DNA from: QAMH01 sp900556425
GTDB taxonomy: Bacteria; Actinomycetota; Coriobacteriia; Coriobacteriales; QAMH01
NCBI GenBank assembly: GCA_902475535.1
Contig: CABRZR010000001.1
Coordinates: forward strand, 62,001-126,000
Length of the DNA stretch: 64,000 bases
Direction: 5' to 3'
The stretch's first letter is position 1. Each line of letters begins with the position of its first letter. The notes under the pieces were generated by a model that was given only the letters and a program-made list of their open reading frames with translations, ran no database searches and was not told the origin of the DNA. The position numbers and the translations under genes are program-made. Below, in pieces: positions 50,692 through 57,560 of the stretch.

Positions 50692-51648
50692 CTACCGCAC
50701 GCCCGCGATCACCACGTACCGCGTGCTCTTGCCGAAGACCAGCTCGTCACCGGGCTTGATAGCCACGGGCTCCCCCGTCCAGCCGCCCCGTTCGTCAGCC
50801 GGCGGCTCCACCACGACCTCGGAGCGGTCTGCGCCACTCACCAGCACGGTGCCGTTCGTCGATCCGGTGCCCTTGACGTACCACTCGCCCGCGTTGTCGT
50901 GCCAGATGCGCGCATGATGGCGCGAGACGTCGGCCGCCACGTCGCTCAGGGAATCCTTCCCCGTCGCAAAGGCGCCCACCTCGATCTCGCTGTTCTCGCT
51001 GGGATCAAGCCAATGGGGCGACCCCATCACGTACCCATCCATCACGCGCAAGAGCCCCAGGGTCACGGACCTCTCCGGCACGTCCCAGTCGCGCACCTTC
51101 TTGGAATGCGGCGTGACAAGCGGCGTCGCCACCGGGCTTCCGTGGATTTCCTCGGCAAAGGCAAAGGCGCGGGTCGTTGCCTCGGCCACGCTAGCACTCA
51201 ACGCCGCCGTCACAAAGAGCACCATGGCGATCTCGACGCGCTCCTCGACTCTAAATTCGCCGTTGTCGGACAGGCGGGCGAGCATGTTGAGGTATGGGGC
51301 GGTGTTTTGCCCGCGGTGGCTCAGGGCCGTCACCATCTCGCGTCCCGCCGTCCCCGCTATCATCGTCATGATCGCCTGGTTGCTCATGCGCTTCTTGAGG
51401 CGCGCGACGATGCGCATGGCGCATTTCTCGCAGTCGATGAAGTAGTCGCTTTTCACGGATTCCACCGGGGCGTGGACGAGATAGCGCGAGATCCACGTCC
51501 GGTCGTTTACCCGGCTTATGGGACTCGTCCCACCCGTCAGCGGCTTTTCCGAGAGGATGAGCGTGGCCAGGTCCTTGTAGCTGATATGACCGTGCTTCTT
51601 CAGGATGGAAAACAATGCTCCCAGCGGGGTTGACGGGGTCTTTGCCAT
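50692..51648 (-). CDS. FHA-domain protein (kinase module 1)
   Basis: The protein has 318 residues. The N-terminal domain PLGALFSILKKHGHISYKDLATLILSEKPLTGG...VNDRTWISRYLVHAP is possibly winged-helix-like, then a helical middle. A C-terminal FHA domain (about 220-318) has the phosphothreonine-binding pattern VSRHHARIWHDNAGEWYVKGTGSTNGTVLVSG and ends GDELVFGKSTRYVVIAG. FHA domains bind pThr, so the adjacent kinase (15-bp gap, same operon) is its probable partner. GGAGAGGAG precedes the ATG. It is a paralogue of 53229-54209. Cytoplasmic, no TM. Confidence 0.85.
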   Translation of the reverse strand: MAKTPSTPLGALFSILKKHGHISYKDLATLILSEKPLTGGTSPISRVNDRTWISRYLVHAPVESVKSDYFIDCEKCAMRIVARLKKRMSNQAIMTMIAGTAGREMVTALSHRGQNTAPYLNMLARLSDNGEFRVEERVEIAMVLFVTAALSASVAEATTRAFAFAEEIHGSPVATPLVTPHSKKVRDWDVPERSVTLGLLRVMDGYVMGSPHWLDPSENSEIEVGAFATGKDSLSDVAADVSRHHARIWHDNAGEWYVKGTGSTNGTVLVSGADRSEVVVEPPADERGGWTGEPVAIKPGDELVFGKSTRYVVIAGVR

Positions 51649-51663
51649 GGAGTGCTCCTCTCC

Positions 51664-53049
51664 TCACGTTCGCGGTGTCCGGCGGGCGAGCCTTATGAGC
51701 GCCGACACGCCCACGATTGCCAAGGCAACGGTGCCGCCTGCGATGATTCGCGAACGTCCCGCCCTCCTGGCTCTACCTACTCGCCCCCTTGCCCTCGTCG
51801 TGTTGCTCACGCAGGGTGAGAGTGGGTTTCCCCAGAGGCCGTTTCTGATGTTTGCGCTATAGGAGTCGATGAAGTCCGAGAGTGCCTTCTCCATCTCCCT
51901 TGCCGTGGGTCTACGCGCCTGCATGGGATCCAGACAAGCGAGGATCAGGTCGTCGAGCTGGCCATCCACCGCGGTCAGGACCCGTGCGAGTTCCCTGTCC
52001 GACGGCCTTCGCCCGCAGTGCGCCACCGCCTCTTCGACGAGCCGCGCCACCGACGCCTCATGGCCGAGCGTCGCTCTGATGCTGGCCGATGCCCCGTGAG
52101 CGCCCATGAGGCTCCGGGGCCAACGTCCGGTCTTCTGGAGGTAATAGGAGCGCTTCCTGCCTCCTCTTTCCAGGTCGAAGGGCGTACGGCCGTCCAGCAG
52201 CAGGTAGAGCACGCTAGCTGCGGCATAGACGTCCACCGCAGGGTCCTTGCGCAGGGTGTCGATACCGGCAACGTCTTCGGTGAGCATCTCCGGCGGGGCG
52301 AACTCCGGGGTTGCCCCTCGCAGGACGCCGTACTTCTGCGTGAGGGAGGCACGATGGTCGGGAAGCATCGCCGAGCCAAAGTCCACGAGCTTCAGGTCGA
52401 AGTGCCCCAGGTCCACCTGCTCCTCGAGCGTGTGCCTCGAGGTGTCGATCATGATGTTGGATGTCGAGATGTCACGATGCACCACGCTGTTCTCGAGCGT
52501 GTCCATGCGGGCGAGGAGCGCGAAGAGGTCACGTCCCAGCTGCGCCGCCGTCAGCGGCGAAAGCCTTCCCGCCTCGTCCACGAAGAGGTGCCTGAGTGCC
52601 GATTGCAGCGTCTCGCCCTCGATCCATTCCATGACGATGGCATCTCTTCCGTCCAGGCGTCCAAGCCCGTAGAGCTTCGGAAATCCCCGTATGCCCGAAA
52701 GGGTGCGCAGGGTCTGGTACTCTCGCATGAACGCCTCGTGGGCGACGGCACGGTCCATGTCATCGGTCCGTGTGGCAGGTTGCGACGTGGTGTCGCGCGC
52801 TGCATCCGGGTTGTCCATGACCTTCACGGCGACGGGTTTGCCCCAGACGTCCTCGCCATAGAGAAGCCAGCCAATCCCTCCCTGGCGGCAACGGGTCCTG
52901 TCGACGAAGAGGGAGGAGAACCTCCGCACATGTGCCTCCTGCTCATCGGGAGGCAGGGTCCAGGGCGCTGAGAAGCCGTCCAGGTGAACGACCTGCAGTC
53001 CGGCTGTGCCGTGCTCGTTGTGCGTTTCCGGACATGAGGGGTTTTCCAT
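51664..53049 (-). CDS. Ser/Thr protein kinase with C-terminal TM (module 1)
   Basis: The 461-residue eukaryotic-like kinase has a glycine loop GGIGWLLYG (57-65), catalytic Lys76 in KPVAVKVM, Glu in FMREYQTL, HRDISTSN (191-198, catalytic Asp193), DFG (223-225) and an APE-like APPEML. Helices follow to about 390, a short linker, and one C-terminal TM (IIAGGTVALAIVGVSALI) with a basic tail. There is no PASTA or other external sensor. The ATG has no clear Shine-Dalgarno; a hairpin (53101-53123) lies in the leader. Promoter P3 is upstream. The FHA gene follows. Confidence 0.88.
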   Translation of the reverse strand: MENPSCPETHNEHGTAGLQVVHLDGFSAPWTLPPDEQEAHVRRFSSLFVDRTRCRQGGIGWLLYGEDVWGKPVAVKVMDNPDAARDTTSQPATRTDDMDRAVAHEAFMREYQTLRTLSGIRGFPKLYGLGRLDGRDAIVMEWIEGETLQSALRHLFVDEAGRLSPLTAAQLGRDLFALLARMDTLENSVVHRDISTSNIMIDTSRHTLEEQVDLGHFDLKLVDFGSAMLPDHRASLTQKYGVLRGATPEFAPPEMLTEDVAGIDTLRKDPAVDVYAAASVLYLLLDGRTPFDLERGGRKRSYYLQKTGRWPRSLMGAHGASASIRATLGHEASVARLVEEAVAHCGRRPSDRELARVLTAVDGQLDDLILACLDPMQARRPTAREMEKALSDFIDSYSANIRNGLWGNPLSPCVSNTTRARGRVGRARRAGRSRIIAGGTVALAIVGVSALIRLARRTPRT

Positions 53050-53129
53050 GGTGCGCGACGTTGTTTTCTACTAAGGGCGGCGGTTAGAGGGCGTCGAAAA
53101 CCGGGTGGATTTGTCCCACCCGGGAATAA

Positions 53130-53176
53130 TTGCGCAACTATCATATAGTGCAAATTCCGAAATTTGTTGCACAACA
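53130..53176 (-). promoter_or_regulatory. Island promoter P3: palindrome, 19 bp, -10, second half site
   Basis: Read on the minus strand: TGTTGTGCAACA (53176-53165), 19 bp, TATGAT (53145-53140), 2 bp, TTGCGCAA (53137-53130). It drives kinase module 1. The downstream TTGCGCAA also occurs at P4 with the same 2-bp gap and would cover the start of transcription. A hairpin CCGGGTGG/CCACCCGG at 53101-53123 is in the leader. Confidence 0.75.
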
Positions 53177-53228
53177 AACGCGAGGTCAGCCGAGGGTTGA
53201 GGGCGCGCTTCCCTAGCCGTCGGCTCCT

Positions 53229-54209
53229 CTATCGCACGCCCGCGATCACCACGTATCGCGTGCTCTTGCCGAACACGAGCACGTCGCCGGGCTTGATCAC
53301 CACGGGCGTGCCCTCCCATCCCCCTCGCTCGTCAGCCGGCGGCTCCACCACGACCTCGCGACGGTCCGCGCCGCTGATGAGCACGGTTCCGTTCTTCGAC
53401 CCCATCCCCTCGACGTACCACTCGCCCGCGTCGTCGTGCCAGATGCGCGCATGGTGCCCCGAGACGTCGCTCTCGACATCGGTAATGTCGCCCGGTCCCG
53501 TCGCAAAGGCGCCCACCTCGCATTGCTCTGCGAGCTCGGCATCGAGCCAGTGCGGCGATCCCATCACGTAGCCGTCCATCACGCGCAAGAGCCCCAGGTC
53601 CGTCATTTGCTCGTCGATGTGGCATCGCGCCTCAACGTCTTCCGCGTCCGGGGAGCATGGCGTGATGAGCGGCGTCACCTTCGATGACCCGTGGATTTCG
53701 TTGGTGAAGTCGAGCGCGCAAGCCGTCGCCTTCGCGACATCGGCGCTCAGGGCGGCCGTCACGAAGAGGACCATGGCGATCTCCACGTGCTCCTCGGATC
53801 CGGATTCGTCCCCTCCGTTCAGCCTCGCGAGCATGTTGAGATAGGGAGTGGTGTCCTGCCCGACCTCTTCCAGGGCGATGACCAGCTCCTTTCCGGGTTC
53901 TCCTGCGACCATCTGCATGATTTCGCGGTTTCCCAGCGTGCTGCCCCTGCGCTTCTTGAGACGGGCGATGATGCGCAGGGCGCACTTTTCGTAGCTCACG
54001 AAGTACTCGTCCTTCACGGCCTCGATCGGTGCATGCACGAGGTAGCGCGAAACCCAGGTCCGGTCGTTCACACGGCTTGCGGGACTGACGCCTCCTGCTA
54101 ATGGCTTTTCCGAGAGGATAAGCGAGGCCAGCTCCTTGTAGCTCACCTTTCCATATTTCTTCAGGATGGAGAACAGGGCTCCCAGCGGAGTCAATGTGGT
54201 TCTTGCCAC
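53229..54209 (-). CDS. FHA-domain protein (kinase module 2)
   Basis: The 326-residue paralogue of 50692-51648 over its whole length. N-terminus PLGALFSILKKYGKVSYKELASLILSEKPLAGG, middle ALRIIARLKKRRGS, C-terminal FHA with VSGHHARIWHDDAGEWYVEGMGSKNGTVLISG. The N-terminal third is the best conserved part, so it may carry the effector function, with the FHA as the phospho-switch. It follows kinase 2 by 22 bp. A GGTAGCC before the ATG is a weak ribosome site; coupling to the kinase is possible. Confidence 0.85.
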   Translation of the reverse strand: MARTTLTPLGALFSILKKYGKVSYKELASLILSEKPLAGGVSPASRVNDRTWVSRYLVHAPIEAVKDEYFVSYEKCALRIIARLKKRRGSTLGNREIMQMVAGEPGKELVIALEEVGQDTTPYLNMLARLNGGDESGSEEHVEIAMVLFVTAALSADVAKATACALDFTNEIHGSSKVTPLITPCSPDAEDVEARCHIDEQMTDLGLLRVMDGYVMGSPHWLDAELAEQCEVGAFATGPGDITDVESDVSGHHARIWHDDAGEWYVEGMGSKNGTVLISGADRREVVVEPPADERGGWEGTPVVIKPGDVLVFGKSTRYVVIAGVR

Positions 54210-54231
54210 GGCTACCCTTTCTGCTAACTCG

Positions 54232-55959
54232 TTATGATGCCATGCTAGCCCGTGTTTTTTTCGTCGGCATCATGCGCGCCTCCTCGATGATGATGCCAAA
54301 GGACAGGGCGCCCCACGACAGCGTTGCCGATACGGCCAGTGCGCACAGCAATAGCCAGAAGGTTGCTGGTGTGGCAAACGCCGTCCCTAGTACGAAGGCG
54401 AGCACGAGCAAGGTGCCCACGCCCACGCCGCCGCCAGTCCACGGGAGTGCCGATGGCTTGCCGCGTGTCGCGATACGCGCGATGCCTCCGGTGATTGCGG
54501 GAAGCCACAGGAGAGCTGCGATCGCCAAGCCACTCAGGGCACCGGTCCACCGAATCGGGCCGAGCGCGACGGTCGCCTCGTTCGAGTCGACGAGGCCCGC
54601 AGTCACGAAGCTCACGGCAAAGAGCAAGATGGCCGCACCTATGCCCACGCCGATGTCCCAACGCCGCGACCTTCTCGCGCTGGCGACACGTGCCCGACGT
54701 TCAAAGGCATTGCTAGCACATGGACTCAATGGCTTTTCTGCAAGGGCGTTTTCGATGTTTTCGTCATACGCCTCGACAAACTGACCGAGGGCTTCCTGCA
54801 CCTCGGTTGCGCGGGGACGGTACTCTTGAATGGAATCAAGGCACGCGAGGATCACGTCGTCGAGCTGGCCATCGACCGCAGAGAGTGCCGCGGCCACTTT
54901 CCTCTCCGTGGGCTGCTCGCCAATTCTCTGCGCTGCTTTGCGCACGAGCTTTGCCGTCTGCGGTTCGTGCTCGAGGGTGATGTCAATCGCTGTCGAGGCG
55001 GCGTGCGCACCTTTTAGTCCGCGCGGCAGCCGCTCCGTCTTGGCCAGGTAATACGAGCGCTCCCCCTCTTCGTTCTTGCCAAGATCGAAGGGCGTGTGTC
55101 CACTCAAGAGCAGGTAGAGTACGCTTGCCGCGGCATAGACGTCCACCGCCGAGCTCTTGCGCATGGTCGAGACGTTGGCGATGTCCTCCGTCAGCATTTC
55201 CGGAGGGGCAAAGTCCGGCGTCGCACCACGGGGCATTCCGTACCGTTGCGTGAGGGATGACGAGCGAGCGGGAAGCACTGCAGATCCAAAGTCCACGAGC
55301 TTCAGGTCGAAGCTTCCCGACTCCACCTGTTCATCGAGCGTGTGCGTCGACGTGTCGATCATGATGTTCGAGGTCGAGATGTCGCGGTGAACTATGCCGT
55401 CTTCGAGGATTTCCATGCGGGCGAGGAGGGCGAAGAGGTCACGTCCCAGCTGCGCCACCGTCAGGGGCGAGAGCCTGTTTTCATCGTCAATGGAGAGATG
55501 CCGAATTGCCGTGGCGAGGGTCTCGCCCTCGATCCACTCCATGACGATGGCGTTCTTGCCGTCCAGACGACCCGACCCGTACAGGCGCGGAAATCCTCGC
55601 ACGCCCGACAACGTGCGCAGGGTCTCGTATTCGCGACGAAACGCCACGTTGGTGATGTCGTGCATGGGTGAGGATGCAGCGTCGTCGGATGGCGCGGATG
55701 ACACTGCCCGCGCGTCTTCGATGCCCATGGTCTTCACGGCTACCGGCTTGCCCCAGGTATCTTCGCCGTAGAAGACCTGTCCCAGACCACCTTCCCTGCA
55801 GCGGTTCTCATCGATGAAGATCGTGGAGAAGCGCCGGTTATACGCCTCTTGCTCATCGGGAGGCAGAGTGCGAGGAGCGGTGAAGCCCTCCAGTCGTGCC
55901 ACGCGCATGCTGGCATTGTCGCGACTGTCGTGGGGTTTATGGTTCTGCGGCTTTTCCAT
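54232..55959 (-). CDS. Ser/Thr protein kinase with four C-terminal TMs (module 2)
   Basis: The protein has 575 residues. Kinase domain as in module 1: GGLGQVFYG (57-65), Lys76, HRDISTSN (191-198), DFG (223-225), TPDFAPPEML. After about residue 430 there are four TMs (IGAAILLFAVSFVTAGLV, GALSGLAIAALLWLPAITGGIA, GVGVGTLLVLAFVLGTAFA, FWLLLCALAVSATLSWGALSFGI) in place of the single TM of the paralogue. It lies 32 bp behind the secreted-protein gene and before FHA 2. The membrane part may sense the partner encoded at 55992. Confidence 0.88.
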   Translation of the reverse strand: MEKPQNHKPHDSRDNASMRVARLEGFTAPRTLPPDEQEAYNRRFSTIFIDENRCREGGLGQVFYGEDTWGKPVAVKTMGIEDARAVSSAPSDDAASSPMHDITNVAFRREYETLRTLSGVRGFPRLYGSGRLDGKNAIVMEWIEGETLATAIRHLSIDDENRLSPLTVAQLGRDLFALLARMEILEDGIVHRDISTSNIMIDTSTHTLDEQVESGSFDLKLVDFGSAVLPARSSSLTQRYGMPRGATPDFAPPEMLTEDIANVSTMRKSSAVDVYAAASVLYLLLSGHTPFDLGKNEEGERSYYLAKTERLPRGLKGAHAASTAIDITLEHEPQTAKLVRKAAQRIGEQPTERKVAAALSAVDGQLDDVILACLDSIQEYRPRATEVQEALGQFVEAYDENIENALAEKPLSPCASNAFERRARVASARRSRRWDIGVGIGAAILLFAVSFVTAGLVDSNEATVALGPIRWTGALSGLAIAALLWLPAITGGIARIATRGKPSALPWTGGGVGVGTLLVLAFVLGTAFATPATFWLLLCALAVSATLSWGALSFGIIIEEARMMPTKKTRASMAS

Positions 55960-55991
55960 GATGCGGGGTGCGGTTTTCTGCGAAACGGTGG

Positions 55992-56882
55992 CTAGACCTG
56001 ATTGAGTGCCTGGTAGACGTTATACAGGTCATCCAGCGTGTAAATGGTGCGCCCGTCCACGGACGCCTCGATCATATGACCTTCGACGATCGGCAAAAAG
56101 CAGCTGGGGTGGGCACCGGGATCATCGCAGCCGTCGGCTGCGAAGAGGAACTTCTGGAACAGTTTGGCCGCGCGATTCAGGGACTGCCAGGCAGTGGTGA
56201 CGGCGGCACGCTGACTTTCGCTGGCTGCGTCGACGAAGTCGGGCAGATGGATCTTGTGCTCGTAGTAATCGGACCACCTGATGCAATCATCGCACACGTC
56301 CATCGCAGCGTTTGCGCTTATCCAGTTCCTTATGCAGTTAGGATCCATGCCAGGACTGTAGTTCCAGTATATCGGCGAGTCGGCGACGAGCGTGGCAAGC
56401 TGCGTGTAGTAGTCCCTGACGCTGTTGTAGTCATTCACGAACTCTTCTTGGGGCGATGGCGTGGGGTCGGGAGTTGGGGTATAGGGATACCCTTCGGTGC
56501 TGGACTGCGCTTCCTGGGCTGTGAGCTGGCTCCCCGAATCTGCTGGTGCGTTTGTGCCGGGGGTGGTCACGCCTCCGGGGCCTGCCGCTCCGATGGCGCT
56601 GACGCCGGCTCCGATGACTGATGCCACCCCAGGGGTATTCGCAGCGCCCGCGGCATCCGAGCCCGCACCTGCCGCTTCCGAGGCCGGTTGGTTGTCTGCA
56701 GATCCAAAGAGGGGATTCTGGAACAGCCCATCGGATTGCTCGCCCAGTACTGGAGGTACCGCAAAGACGAAAAGCGCGAGGGAGCACGCCACCAGAAGCG
56801 TTGACGTGGTCACGAGGGCTCTGTACGCCTTGGGAAGGTGATGAAAGAAGGCGCCTATCTTCGAAGATGGCTTTGAGGTCAC
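55992..56882 (-). CDS. Membrane-anchored extracytoplasmic protein of kinase module 2
   Basis: The protein has 296 residues. A basic cytoplasmic N-terminus, TM 23-43 (LVTTSTLLVACSLALFVFAV), a long Ala/Gly/Pro-rich linker (AAGAGSDAAGAAN, YPYTPTPDPTPSPQ) and an outer C-terminal helical domain follow. The domain has two Cys pairs (CIRNW...CDDCIRW, CDDPGAHPSC) that could form disulfides. No family is recognised. GTG 56882 is preferred because AAGGAGAG lies 4 bp upstream; ATG 56915 lacks a ribosome site. It is the first gene of the operon from P4, ahead of kinase 2 and FHA 2, and is absent from module 1. Confidence 0.75.
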   Translation of the reverse strand: MTSKPSSKIGAFFHHLPKAYRALVTTSTLLVACSLALFVFAVPPVLGEQSDGLFQNPLFGSADNQPASEAAGAGSDAAGAANTPGVASVIGAGVSAIGAAGPGGVTTPGTNAPADSGSQLTAQEAQSSTEGYPYTPTPDPTPSPQEEFVNDYNSVRDYYTQLATLVADSPIYWNYSPGMDPNCIRNWISANAAMDVCDDCIRWSDYYEHKIHLPDFVDAASESQRAAVTTAWQSLNRAAKLFQKFLFAADGCDDPGAHPSCFLPIVEGHMIEASVDGRTIYTLDDLYNVYQALNQV

Positions 56883-56956
56883 GGCACTCTCCTTCGGTGT
56901 TCGAACAATGCGCATATGCCACGGTGAACGGAAAGATCAGTCCATTCATCATGAAA

Positions 56957-57005
56957 TGTTGCGCAAGTATTATATTTCGCCGGAGCTGGCTTTTGTTGTG
57001 CAACA
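56957..57005 (-). promoter_or_regulatory. Island promoter P4: palindrome, 19 bp, TATAAT, second half site
   Basis: Minus strand: TGTTGCACAACA (57005-56994), 19 bp, perfect TATAAT (56974-56969), 2 bp, TTGCGCAACA (56966-56957). Same layout as P3. Confidence 0.78.
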
Positions 57006-57025
57006 AGATGCTGCTCGGTCATATG

Positions 57026-57066
57026 GCGGAATGGGACAAATGGACAGGTCATTTGTCCCATTCCGC
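57026..57066. repeat. 41-bp perfect palindrome between P4 and the feoA promoter
   Basis: 17-bp arms GCGGAATGGGACAAATG and complement around GACAGGT. GGGACAAA blocks also occur at 62562. The A-run follows rather than a T-run, so it is not a classical terminator on either strand. Confidence 0.85.
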
Positions 57067-57087
57067 AAAAAAATCCAGAATTATGCA

Positions 57088-57133
57088 TTGACAAAAAGTT
57101 AGTCGAGTCTAATATGTAGTTAACATTAGCTAA
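57088..57133 (+). promoter_or_regulatory. feoA promoter with two iron-box-like palindromes
   Basis: TTGACA (57088-57093), 16 bp, TAATAT (57110-57115). TTAGTCGAGTCTAA (57099-57112) covers the spacer and -10, and TTAACATTAGCTAA (57120-57133) lies just downstream. Both have the TTA(G)...(C)TAA form of DtxR-family operators; the regulator gene is at 61315. Confidence 0.75.
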
Positions 57134-57147
57134 CTACGGAGGTCATC

Positions 57148-57372
57148 ATGACGTTATCGGATATCAAGCCGGGAATGAGCTGCACAGTCGTACGCTTGCG
57201 TGACCAGGGTGCCACGCGCCGCCGCATCATGGATATGGGCATTACCAAAGGCGCGCAAATCAGGGTGGATAAGGTTGCTCCGCTGGGTGATCCCGTCGAT
57301 CTGACCGTGCGCGGCTATCACCTTTCGCTGCGCAAGGAGGACCTCAACAAGATCGAGGTCGAGACGGCATAA
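57148..57372 (+). CDS. feoA: Ferrous iron transport protein A
   Basis: The 74-residue SH3-like cytoplasmic protein works with FeoB in Fe2+ uptake. LSDIKPGMSCTVVRLRDQGATRRRIMDMGITKGAQIRVDKVAPLGDPVDLTVRGYHLSLRKEDLNKIEV is a full FeoA. CGGAGG lies 6 bp upstream of the ATG. It has its own terminator, and feoB starts 188 bp later behind a separate iron box. Confidence 0.95.
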   Translation: MTLSDIKPGMSCTVVRLRDQGATRRRIMDMGITKGAQIRVDKVAPLGDPVDLTVRGYHLSLRKEDLNKIEVETA

Positions 57373-57386
57373 CCACACGACACAAT

Positions 57387-57423
57387 GATGGGCTGGCTAC
57401 CCCCTAAGCCAGCCCATCTTTTT
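57387..57423 (+). terminator. feoA terminator
   Basis: GATGGGCTGGC and complement with a 10-nt loop, then TTTTT. Confidence 0.92.
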
Positions 57424-57431
57424 GCACTGCT

Positions 57432-57447
57432 GTTAGCATATGCTAAC
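57432..57447. promoter_or_regulatory. Iron box upstream of feoB
   Basis: Perfect 16-bp palindrome GTTAGCATATGCTAAC, 113 bp before feoB. Nearly the same sequence lies at 62467. Confidence 0.8.
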
Positions 57448-57457
57448 AAATGAAACA

Positions 57458-57540
57458 GAGACAGCGTGCCCGGCACCGTGTCTCAAAACGAAGTCAAAAC
57501 AGAAGAAATGCCGATGATTTGAGACACGGTGCCAGGCACG
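57458..57540. repeat. Family A repeat, copy 5 (inverted pair)
   Basis: The left unit 57458-57484 is itself a palindrome (GAGACAGCGTGCC and GGCACCGTGTCTC), and the right unit is 57518-57540. It fills the feoB leader between the iron box and the ribosome binding site. Confidence 0.8.
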
Positions 57541-57560
57541 GAAAGGAAGAAAGGCACGAC

